Shown piece after piece: positions 1 through 6,994 of a DNA stretch of 34,098 bases. Each line of letters opens with the position of its first letter. Position 1 is the stretch's first letter. Both the position numbers and the translations under genes were made by a program. Under the pieces are notes generated by a model, which was given only the letters and a program-made list of their open reading frames with translations, made no database searches and had not been told where the DNA came from. The DNA comes from Eubacteriaceae bacterium (lineage in GTDB: Bacteria > Bacillota > Clostridia > Oscillospirales > Acutalibacteraceae), in contig JAETRQ010000015.1 of NCBI GenBank assembly GCA_021770095.1, forward strand, positions 1 to 34,098. Reading direction: 5' to 3'.

Positions 1-2
1 AT

Positions 3-473
3 GACAGCGGAAGGGTTGAAATCGGTACATATTCCATCAAAGTAACATTCAAAGGGAATTACAGCGGAACCAAGACCTTTACATTCAAAATAATAGAAAA
101 ACCTGTAAACAAATGGGTAAAGAGCGGCAATCGCTGGTGGTACAGGCACGCAGACGGAAGTTATACAAAGAATAACTGGGAAAAGATAAACGGCAAATGG
201 TATCATTTTGACAGTGCAGGCTGGATGCAGACAGGCTGGCTTAAAGTGAGAGGAAAGTGGTATTACCTCAATGCAAACGGAGATATGGCAACAGGCTGGA
301 AGAAAGTCAGCAACAAGTGGTACTATCTCAACAGCAGTGGTGCAATGCTCACAGGATGGCAGAAGATAGGCGGAGCATGGTACTGTTTCAACAGTTCGGG
401 TGCAATGTACAGCAGCCAATGGGTTGGCAATTATTATGTTGACGCAAGCGGAAAATGGATAAAAACAAGGTAA
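3..473 (+). CDS. C-terminal end of a secreted cell-wall-binding repeat protein (5' end outside window)
   Basis: This is the 3' part of a gene that enters from the left edge; the reading frame is open from base 3 to the TAA at 471-473, about 156 codons. The first ~35 residues read as the end of an Ig-like beta-sandwich (pattern YSIKVTFKGNYSGTKTF). After that come about five ~20-residue repeats with the W-x-x-x-x-G-K-W-Y-Y-x-(N/D)-x-x-G-x-M-x-T-G-W pattern of choline/glucan-binding (CW_binding_1) modules, ending in YYVDASGKWIKTR. In known proteins these repeats anchor a secreted enzyme or adhesin to the cell wall or to glucans. The catalytic or adhesive part lies upstream and cannot be named. 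A rho-independent terminator follows directly. The repeat identification is firm; the overall function is unknown. Confidence 0.85.
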   Translation, partial: DSGRVEIGTYSIKVTFKGNYSGTKTFTFKIIEKPVNKWVKSGNRWWYRHADGSYTKNNWEKINGKWYHFDSAGWMQTGWLKVRGKWYYLNANGDMATGWKKVSNKWYYLNSSGAMLTGWQKIGGAWYCFNSSGAMYSSQWVGNYYVDASGKWIKTR

Positions 474-477
474 AATT

Positions 478-514
478 AAACCACCTAAGGTTCAAAAAAC
501 TTTAGGTGGTTTTT
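478..514 (+). terminator. Bidirectional rho-independent terminator
   Basis: The left arm AAACCACCTAAGG (478-490) pairs with CTTTAGGTGGTTT (500-512), and a T-run follows on the plus strand. On the minus strand the hairpin is followed by TTTAATTTT, so it can also end the operon whose last gene is the tautomerase at 541-876. Confidence 0.85.
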
Positions 515-540
515 GATGTTATAATTGTCCGTCCATTATT

Positions 541-876
541 TTAAAAATTAAAATTGTTATATCCCCAATGGTCGATTTCTGTGTATTTGACATAGGTTCT
601 GTCAGGAGAGACAGCAAGCAGGTTTTCACTGATTGTGCAAATACGCTGTGTTAAGTCCTCATATGCATCATCACTTGCATTGCCGAAAATGGCAATCTCA
701 AACATGGCACAAGGTTCATCGCTGCCTTTAAAATACATATCCTTGTTATCTTCCATCTCAATCATCAGCCAATTCTCACTTTTGCCGGGGATAGCAGTGA
801 TAGCCTGACCGAGTTCTTGTTTTAAAAGTGTTTTGTCATTTATTTTCTGATTTGTTTTTACTTCAATAAAGGGCAT
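541..876 (-). CDS. MIF-family tautomerase (phenylpyruvate tautomerase-like)
   Basis: This 111-residue protein matches the size and pattern of the macrophage migration inhibitory factor / tautomerase superfamily. It begins MPFIEV, so removal of Met would expose the N-terminal Pro that acts as catalytic base in this family. A Lys at residue 32 lies near the position of the conserved active-site Lys. The C-terminal segment (YVKYTEIDHWGYNNFNF) fits the trimer-forming strand of MIF proteins. No signal peptide is present, so it is probably cytosolic. It is the last gene of the minus-strand run that holds the sugar symporter (19-base gap) and the GH36 enzyme. An AAAGG ribosome binding site lies about 10 bases before the ATG. 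The family call is good; the physiological substrate is unknown. Confidence 0.82.
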   Translation of the reverse strand: MPFIEVKTNQKINDKTLLKQELGQAITAIPGKSENWLMIEMEDNKDMYFKGSDEPCAMFEIAIFGNASDDAYEDLTQRICTISENLLAVSPDRTYVKYTEIDHWGYNNFNF

Positions 877-895
877 AATACAGCCGCCTTTCTTT

Positions 896-2371
896 TTATT
901 CTACGGATATTCCTTTTGCTTTTCTCTGCTCGGCAAGTTCTCTTTCCATTCTTTCCTTATATTCGCCTGTCAGGTTGTAGAACAACATCGGAATGATACA
1001 AACTAAGAGTGAAATTGCAGGAATGATTGAAACTACACTGAACATGCCTGTTCTGACAGTATTGCTCATTTCAAGCGGATTTGCAGTTACTTTTGCACTG
1101 AATGAGGATACGTCAAGGTCAACAATGATATACATAAGAATGATGAAAGATGTGCTGAGCGCATTGCCGAACTTGGTAACAAAACTCTGAATTGCAGAAC
1201 CCATTCCCGTGAGTCTTCTGCCTGTTTTCCATTCCATATAATCAAGGCAGTCGCCAATCATTGCAAAAGCGCAGACGTTGATTGCACCGCAAGGTATGGT
1301 GGACAAAATCAAGCATGGTACACATCCCCAGAAATTATCATATCCAATAAACCACATTGCAAGACTTGCAACTGAGCCGATAAGCGATGTAACAATAATA
1401 ATCTGCTTGTAACTGAATTTTTTGATAAGCGGTGTTACCGCAAGCATTGCGCCCATCATACCGACCGCTGAGCAGACTGAAAATACGGTTGATACAGTTG
1501 ATATGTTTGACTGCAATGCACTTTCAATCTCTGCAGGTGAAAGTCCGTTCAAATCTTTGCCGATATAAAACGAATATCTTGCAACGTGAACGGCACCTGC
1601 CTGATACATATATCTTGCTGCTGATAAAATTCCCATAAGGGCAGTCAGCATTAATGGTTTGCACGTAAGGATAAGTTTGAGTGCTGATTCCTGCTTTTTA
1701 TCCTTTTTAGGCGGATCAGGAATAATAACACGTTCTTTTGTTTTGAAATATACACGAATGAATAAAATATTTCCGATTATAGAACTTATCAGTGCCATAA
1801 TGGTGTATTTTGTCTGTTCAAGTTCAGTACCTGCCAAATTCATTTTAGGCAGAATAAAGCCTAAAATCATGAATATTGCCATTGGTATAGCGGAGCCGAC
1901 TCCGTTTGATGTTCTTGCTTTTGAAATGATTGAACCGCGTTCGCTTGCATTCGGCGTCATAATATTCGGAAGTCCCCAGAACGGAACATCCGATGCGGTA
2001 TAAATCATACCCCATGCAACATATGTTATTCCGGCATATACCATTTTGCCTGTGTCGCTTATATTTGGTGCGTAGAACAGCATAAGCGTCAATATTGCCA
2101 CAGGTATCGGTGTGTAAAGCAGATAGGGTTTCATTTTTCCTTTTTTAGGATTTACCCTGTCAACGATGAAACCCATAATTGGATCGTTGATTGCATCCCA
2201 TATTCGTGCTATGAGCATTAGCAAAAGTACAAATAAAGGCGTTACTTTGAGTACATTGAGATAAAAATCAGATATGTAGGAACTCATGATGGCATATATC
2301 ATACCCTGTCCTAAAGCACCGATACAATATGCCATCCATTCTTTTTTAGGTACATGCTTAACGTTTTCCAT
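896..2371 (-). CDS. GPH-family sugar:cation symporter (MelB-like)
   Basis: This 491-residue polytopic membrane protein has about 12 hydrophobic segments. Near residues 55-75 it carries the family signature RIWDAINDPIMGFIVDR, which in MelB holds the cation-coordinating Asp residues, followed by the KGKMKPYLL loop. Glycoside-pentoside-hexuronide symporters import melibiose, other galactosides, xylosides or glucuronides with Na+ or H+. The GH36-type alpha-galactosidase gene in the same run suggests an alpha-galactoside substrate, which is inference. A purine-rich GGGGGA ribosome binding site lies 4-5 bases before the ATG. The gap to the upstream signal peptidase gene is 25 bases and to the downstream tautomerase gene 19 bases, which supports cotranscription. 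Confidence 0.88.
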   Translation of the reverse strand: MENVKHVPKKEWMAYCIGALGQGMIYAIMSSYISDFYLNVLKVTPLFVLLLMLIARIWDAINDPIMGFIVDRVNPKKGKMKPYLLYTPIPVAILTLMLFYAPNISDTGKMVYAGITYVAWGMIYTASDVPFWGLPNIMTPNASERGSIISKARTSNGVGSAIPMAIFMILGFILPKMNLAGTELEQTKYTIMALISSIIGNILFIRVYFKTKERVIIPDPPKKDKKQESALKLILTCKPLMLTALMGILSAARYMYQAGAVHVARYSFYIGKDLNGLSPAEIESALQSNISTVSTVFSVCSAVGMMGAMLAVTPLIKKFSYKQIIIVTSLIGSVASLAMWFIGYDNFWGCVPCLILSTIPCGAINVCAFAMIGDCLDYMEWKTGRRLTGMGSAIQSFVTKFGNALSTSFIILMYIIVDLDVSSFSAKVTANPLEMSNTVRTGMFSVVSIIPAISLLVCIIPMLFYNLTGEYKERMERELAEQRKAKGISVE

Positions 2372-2396
2372 AAAATTCCCCCAAATTTATTTGAGT

Positions 2397-3047
2397 TTAT
2401 TCAATTATGCTGATGCCCGGATAATACTTAAACTTGACTTTGCCAAGTATTTTGTCTTTGTGAACATATTTGTTGTCCCAGAAACGGGAATCCCAACTAG
2501 TGTTTCTGTTGTCACCCATCATAAAGTAGGAGTCTTCAGGTACTTCGAACGGACCAAAATCTCCGTATGGTTTACAGTTTGTTACGAAACTGTCGTCCAG
2601 TTGGATTGTTTCACCGTTGGTCTGTGTTACATAAACAATGCCGTTAACAATCTGAACGGTTTCTCCCGGGAGTCCGATAACTCTTTTTACAAAACATTCC
2701 TCTTCATTATCAGGATTTCTGAATATGATTATGTCATATCGTTCAGGGTCGTTGTTGATATATGCAAGTCTGCTTGCAATGATTCTGTCACCCTCCTGAA
2801 TTGTGTTGAGCATTGAACCTGTCGGAACAACTGCGTTTGCAAATACAAATGTTTTGAGAACGATTGCAATCACAACCGCAAGAACAATAGGAATAAAGAA
2901 TTCTATTAATTCCCTGAGTTTGCTTTTAGGTTTTGAATCATTTTCATTGTTTTCGTTTTGTATAGGTATAATTTCTCCGCAGTCTTCACATCTATAGGAA
3001 TCACCGTCTTTGATTAAATTTTCATTATTGCATTTTGTACATCTCAT
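2397..3047 (-). CDS. lepB: Signal peptidase I with N-terminal zinc ribbon
   Basis: This is a type I signal peptidase, which removes signal peptides from secreted proteins at the outer face of the membrane. With the chosen start it has 216 residues. Residues 3-23 form a zinc-ribbon-like C-x2-C ... C-x2-C motif (Cys3, Cys6, Cys20, Cys23). An acidic, Asn-rich linker follows, then one membrane segment (about 48-70). The catalytic Ser is in PTGSML (Ser78) and the catalytic Lys in FVKRVIG (Lys121). The GDNR box (MMGDNRNTSWDSR) is intact. An alternative ATG three codons upstream (3056) is only 2 bases from the AAAGG ribosome binding site; the ATG at 3047 is 11 bases away and is preferred. The cytosolic zinc ribbon is absent from textbook LepB/SipS. 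It lies between the GH36 gene and the symporter gene. Confidence 0.93.
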   Translation of the reverse strand: MRCTKCNNENLIKDGDSYRCEDCGEIIPIQNENNENDSKPKSKLRELIEFFIPIVLAVVIAIVLKTFVFANAVVPTGSMLNTIQEGDRIIASRLAYINNDPERYDIIIFRNPDNEEECFVKRVIGLPGETVQIVNGIVYVTQTNGETIQLDDSFVTNCKPYGDFGPFEVPEDSYFMMGDNRNTSWDSRFWDNKYVHKDKILGKVKFKYYPGISIIE

Positions 3048-3082
3048 TGATTTCATAGCCTTTCATTCACAGAGTGATGTAT

Positions 3083-5428
3083 TTATTTTTTTCTTCTCTT
3101 TTTACCCATAGAAGCAAGAATACTCTTGAGTGTTATGATTTCATCATATGGTGTTGCTTTATCCTTCACTGTAAATTCTGCAGCGCTGCTGTGCAGCTGT
3201 GTGGATATTTTTGCTTTGGAATCTGCATGGTATCCTGATGAATCAAGATGTTTGTCAATATAGAGTTTAATTAACTTATTCTTTTCTCTTACAATGGTGA
3301 TTTTGTGGTTGTTACCGCTTATAATACTTTCGGAATGAATCTCACATTTATCGCATTTTACATTTATAAAACCTTTATCAACAGAGATTTTAATATCATC
3401 ATTTTCTGCAATATTGATATTTTCATCACCGCGGTATAAGAATGAGATTGTAAAATCATTTACATCTTCGAGATAATCATATCTTCTGTCTCTTTTGCCG
3501 AATTGGAATATTTTAACCTCAAACGGTTTTAATACCATATCAATTTTGTCACCATATGCATAGGTGTCAAAATTCTCGGTTGCGGCTTCATTATATATAT
3601 TATATCTCTTAATGTCCTTCATGTCCTCAGGACATCCCATAAGTTTGTTGAGCGTTAGGGTTAACGGTGCTTTTTCGTCAGATGGATTTCTGAGTGCAAT
3701 AATTCCGTCACCTTCATTTGTCCAGCCGAAGTAACCGTACACATTATTTTCTTCAGGATTTCCGCCGAAGAAAGCAACCTTTTGAAGAATATCAAAATTA
3801 CTTTCCTGCCATTTGAGGACATTTGCCAGTGTTCTCCATTTCGATTTATTCATCATTGAATAACTGAGATGGAGTTCATTGAATGCCTGACCGCGGCATG
3901 CATTGAAGTAAAGATATTTTTCAAATTCTTCATCTGTGTAATCTACTTTTGCACAGGTGCCGTAAATAGGTTCGTGGTTATACCAATATTTGTTTGGAAC
4001 CTGCCATGCTCTTGTACAAAGGGAGTTAAAATATCTTGCATCACGGTATGTTAACTCTTGGTCAAGTTGTGATTGTTCTTCAACATTTTTTGCAAATCCG
4101 ATGTCATTGCTGTTTTGAAGCCACATTGAGTTTACATACTGCAGCCACCATGGAGACGGGTTAATATAACAGGTCATATTAATCCAGATGTCTTTGCTTT
4201 GTTTGCGCCTGAGTTCACGCACACTTTTGAAAATTTCTATCCAGCCTTCCCACATCTCGGTGAAATAATACATATTGTTCTCTCCGCCGACAACGTGATT
4301 ATGCTTAGCATTTGTGCATGGCTTAAGGCAAAAGCCGTCAAATTTCCAATAATTTATATCAAAGTCCTTTGTGGTTTTTAATATAAAATCTTTTACATTA
4401 TTTTGGTACGTTTTGTCGGCAACACAGATGTCATATGACTGTGAGTTATAGGCACCAAGACCTTTTTTCTCCATTTTTTTTGCAAATCTTGTTTGGTAAT
4501 TATAACCGCCTCGCGGTCCTAACCACAGACCAAAGGTTGAGCCGATTTTCTTAACCATATCTGTTGAATCATAAAGCTGGTTAGGGAATTTTTTGTTAAA
4601 GGACCAAAATGGTGCTTTGTAATCATTCCAGCCGTCATCAATAACATATGCATCAAGCGGACGTACACCGTTTAATGACAATTGTTTTTCAACTTCAAAA
4701 AAAGATTTTTCAATGTTATCTGCATCAATGTTGAGCATATGGTCGTACCAGCTGTTATATTGCATTCTGAATTTACATGATACAGCAATTGAGTCAATAT
4801 AATCGAAAAATGCATTTTGTACATCAAGCATTGTATTGCTTTTGGCACCGCCGACAATTGTTACAGGACAGTCAAACGGACCGTTAATGTTTTTACCGAG
4901 ATAATATTTTACCTGACCGATACCGAATTCAATTGTATTCATTGTTGCAGGTAATTCACAGCCGAAGAACAGGCTGTCAATATAAAATGGCTGACCGAGT
5001 GCAGAATGATATTCACTCAGTTCAGGACCGTTAATGTCTGTCGGAACAGAAAAATGTGTTTTTGAATTTACAATTCCGATATGCTCAAGGTAAATGCAGT
5101 CAATTATTCTTTCATCCGATTGAATGAATGATATTTGCTTTTTTAAGGTATTGCCGTCATGGCCTGCCCAAAAAGACAGGGTTACAGTAATGCCCATACA
5201 TTCTTCGAATGTGAAAGAGAGTTTTCCTTTTTCCTCAATACTGTTTGTGACTTTAAGTCCTTTGGATGTGAATTCACTGCCGTCTGTAAAACGAAAAAGG
5301 AATTCTACGCTGTTACCGTCAGGAATAAGGTCCATTTTTGATAATGTGTTCCTGATTTGTGAAGCATATAAATTATCTTCAAATACTTTAAATTCCCTTT
5401 GCAGGATTTTGCTTTCAAGTCTGAACAT
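3083..5428 (-). CDS. GH36-like alpha-galactosidase (clan GH-D)
   Basis: This 781-residue enzyme probably hydrolyses terminal alpha-galactosides. It has an N-terminal beta-sandwich of roughly 200 residues. A (beta/alpha)8 domain follows, with YNSW (224-227), VIDDGW (262-267), GLWLGPRGGY (300-309), YWKFDGF (360-366; Asp364 is the likely nucleophile) and QNSNDIGF (438-445; Asp442 is the likely acid/base). A C-terminal beta domain follows. The last ~150 residues resemble a LamG/concanavalin-like module (ISFLYRGDE ... KLIKLYIDKHL). No signal peptide is visible, so it is probably intracellular, consistent with import by the neighbouring GPH symporter. A TTG start at 5509 is possible, but ATG 5428 has an AGAAAGG site 9 bases upstream and a family-like N-terminus. 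Clan assignment is good; exact substrate is uncertain because the motifs diverge from classical GH36. Confidence 0.82.
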   Translation of the reverse strand: MFRLESKILQREFKVFEDNLYASQIRNTLSKMDLIPDGNSVEFLFRFTDGSEFTSKGLKVTNSIEEKGKLSFTFEECMGITVTLSFWAGHDGNTLKKQISFIQSDERIIDCIYLEHIGIVNSKTHFSVPTDINGPELSEYHSALGQPFYIDSLFFGCELPATMNTIEFGIGQVKYYLGKNINGPFDCPVTIVGGAKSNTMLDVQNAFFDYIDSIAVSCKFRMQYNSWYDHMLNIDADNIEKSFFEVEKQLSLNGVRPLDAYVIDDGWNDYKAPFWSFNKKFPNQLYDSTDMVKKIGSTFGLWLGPRGGYNYQTRFAKKMEKKGLGAYNSQSYDICVADKTYQNNVKDFILKTTKDFDINYWKFDGFCLKPCTNAKHNHVVGGENNMYYFTEMWEGWIEIFKSVRELRRKQSKDIWINMTCYINPSPWWLQYVNSMWLQNSNDIGFAKNVEEQSQLDQELTYRDARYFNSLCTRAWQVPNKYWYNHEPIYGTCAKVDYTDEEFEKYLYFNACRGQAFNELHLSYSMMNKSKWRTLANVLKWQESNFDILQKVAFFGGNPEENNVYGYFGWTNEGDGIIALRNPSDEKAPLTLTLNKLMGCPEDMKDIKRYNIYNEAATENFDTYAYGDKIDMVLKPFEVKIFQFGKRDRRYDYLEDVNDFTISFLYRGDENINIAENDDIKISVDKGFINVKCDKCEIHSESIISGNNHKITIVREKNKLIKLYIDKHLDSSGYHADSKAKISTQLHSSAAEFTVKDKATPYDEIITLKSILASMGKKRRKK

Positions 5429-5514
5429 AATATTTGGCCTTTCTGCCCACAAAAGTAAAATCATAAATACTGCTTGTATGTGGGCATACGGGCAGTAAAC
5501 AAAAATCAATCTTT

Positions 5515-5769
5515 TCAGATTTCGTCTTTTATCTGTTCAAGGGCTTTTGCAAGTTGGTCAGGACAGGATGTTCCTTTCATTCCGCATCTGATTCCTTTGA
5601 GTGCATTGATAATTTCATCAAGCGTTTTGCCTTTTGCAAGAGCCGCAATTCCCTTTAGGTTGCCGTTGCATCCGCCAAGAAATTGAATATCGTTAATTGT
5701 TTCATCGTCATTAATATCAATCGTGATTTGCTGAGAGCATACACCGACAGGATTATAAGTATAAACCAT
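5515..5769 (-). CDS. TSCPD-domain small protein
   Basis: This 84-residue protein has the TSCPD motif (residues 67-71, GMKGTSCPDQLA) and further Cys residues at 11, 34 and 62. That pattern is shared by stand-alone members of the family that resembles the C-terminus of NrdJ-type ribonucleotide reductases. It is proposed to bind metal; its role is not established. ATG 5769 is chosen because AAGGAG lies 7 bases upstream; a longer frame from 5802 would run into the promoter -10 region. It is the first gene after the minus-strand promoter and is followed after 86 bases by the GH36 gene. Whether it works with the sugar genes is unknown. Confidence 0.8.
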   Translation of the reverse strand: MVYTYNPVGVCSQQITIDINDDETINDIQFLGGCNGNLKGIAALAKGKTLDEIINALKGIRCGMKGTSCPDQLAKALEQIKDEI

Positions 5770-5804
5770 AATGAATCTCCTTATTGTATAGATAATATAC
5801 ATAT

Positions 5805-5833
5805 ATTATACATATATTTTTTATATAGTGCAA
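5805..5833 (-). promoter_or_regulatory. Sigma-A-type promoter of the TSCPD/GH36/lepB/symporter/tautomerase run
   Basis: Read on the minus strand, TTGCAC (5833-5828) and TATAAT (5810-5805) are separated by exactly 17 bases. They lie about 35 bases before the ATG at 5769. No comparable promoter was noticed in the short gaps further down the operon. Confidence 0.7.
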
Positions 5834-5892
5834 TAAATAGTTAAAATATTTACAACTCAGTTTAAATTTATTTATATTTATAAATTCTGATA

Positions 5893-5921
5893 TTGAATTA
5901 TGAATTATGATGTGTTATCAT
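5893..5921 (+). promoter_or_regulatory. Promoter of the iolG-iolD-iolE operon
   Basis: TTGAAT (5893-5898) and TATCAT (5916-5921) are 17 bases apart. A TG at 5913-5914 makes the -10 box extended. The predicted start is about 50 bases before the iolG ATG. A short G6/C4 run at 5932-5945 in the leader could fold weakly. No IolR-type operator was recognised. Confidence 0.55.
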
Positions 5922-5977
5922 AAAAACCGTTAGGGGGGTATCCCCGTTTTATACAATATTTTTGAGAGGTAAAGCGT

Positions 5978-6991
5978 ATGGAAAAACTTAAAGTTGGCAT
6001 TATCGGTGCAGGCAGAATCGGTCAGGTGCACGCCAAATCTATTACATATCATATCCCGCAGGCAGAGATTGTTGCAATTTCAGATATTTATTTTGAAGGT
6101 GCAAAAAAAGTTGCTGAGGAGCTTGGAATTGCAAACTGTTATGAAGATTATCATGAGATTTTGAATAATCCTGAAATCACTGCTGTTCTTATCTGTTCAT
6201 CAACAGATACGCATGCAGATATTGCAATTGAGGCAGCAAAAGCAGGCAAACACATTTTCTGTGAAAAACCTGTTGATTTGACTATTGAAAAAATTAAGGC
6301 TGTAATCAAAGCCGTTGATGAAGCAGGTGTTAAACTCCAGATTGGATTTAACCGCCGTTATGACCATAACTTTGCATATATCAAAGATCTGGCAAATAAA
6401 GGAAAAATCGGTGAACTTCAGACTATAAAAATCACTTCACGTGACCCTGAGCCGCCTCCTGTTTCATATGTTAAAGTATCAGGCGGTATTTTCCTTGATA
6501 TGACAGTTCATGATTTTGATATGGCTCGTTTTATCGGTGGTGAAGTTGAAGAAGTTTATGCAAATGCTGCTGTTACTGTTGACCCTGCAATCGGTGAGGC
6601 AGGAGATGTTGACACTGCACTTGTTGCACTTAAGTTCAAGAGTGGAGCAATCGGTGTAATTGATAACTGCCGTAAGGCTGCTTACGGTTATGACCAAAGA
6701 CTTGAAGTTTTCGGCAAAAAAGGTCAGGCAAGTGCGGCAAATGACACACCGACTCATGTTGAATTTATGGATGAAAACGGTGCAACAACAGACAAGCCGC
6801 TTTATTTCTTCCTTGAGAGATATATGCAGTCTTTCACAGATGAAATGACTGAATTCATTGATTGTGTTATTAACGATAAAGAGACAAAAACTACTGCTTA
6901 TGATGGACTTGAGGCTCTTCGTCTCGGTCTTGCAGCAAAACTTTCGGTAAAAGAACACAGACCGGTTAAACTTTCAGAAATCGAGGCTTAA
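5978..6991 (+). CDS. iolG: Inositol 2-dehydrogenase
   Basis: This enzyme oxidises myo-inositol to scyllo-inosose with NAD+, the first step of inositol catabolism. The 337 residues are typical of the GFO/IDH/MocA family. The Rossmann motif GAGRIG is at 10-15, the catalytic-Lys motif EKP at 96-98, and the LDMTVHDFDM segment supplies Asp174 and His178, which match the catalytic Asp/His of Bacillus IolG. A GAGAGG ribosome binding site lies 8 bases before the ATG. It is followed after 3 bases by iolD, so the operon is tight. Other members of the family (scyllo-inositol or sugar dehydrogenases) are possible on sequence alone. The iolD and iolE neighbours make inositol dehydrogenase the best call. 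Confidence 0.9.
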   Translation: MEKLKVGIIGAGRIGQVHAKSITYHIPQAEIVAISDIYFEGAKKVAEELGIANCYEDYHEILNNPEITAVLICSSTDTHADIAIEAAKAGKHIFCEKPVDLTIEKIKAVIKAVDEAGVKLQIGFNRRYDHNFAYIKDLANKGKIGELQTIKITSRDPEPPPVSYVKVSGGIFLDMTVHDFDMARFIGGEVEEVYANAAVTVDPAIGEAGDVDTALVALKFKSGAIGVIDNCRKAAYGYDQRLEVFGKKGQASAANDTPTHVEFMDENGATTDKPLYFFLERYMQSFTDEMTEFIDCVINDKETKTTAYDGLEALRLGLAAKLSVKEHRPVKLSEIEA

Positions 6992-6994
6992 TTT

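Noticed and set aside
2286-2816. 176-codon plus-strand frame across the lepB/symporter junction
   Set aside because: It overlaps two convincing minus-strand genes and has no domain or start signal.
5930-5946. G6/C4 hairpin in the iolG leader as an attenuator
   Set aside because: Only four G-C pairs with a short loop and no T-run or alternative pairing; too weak to call.
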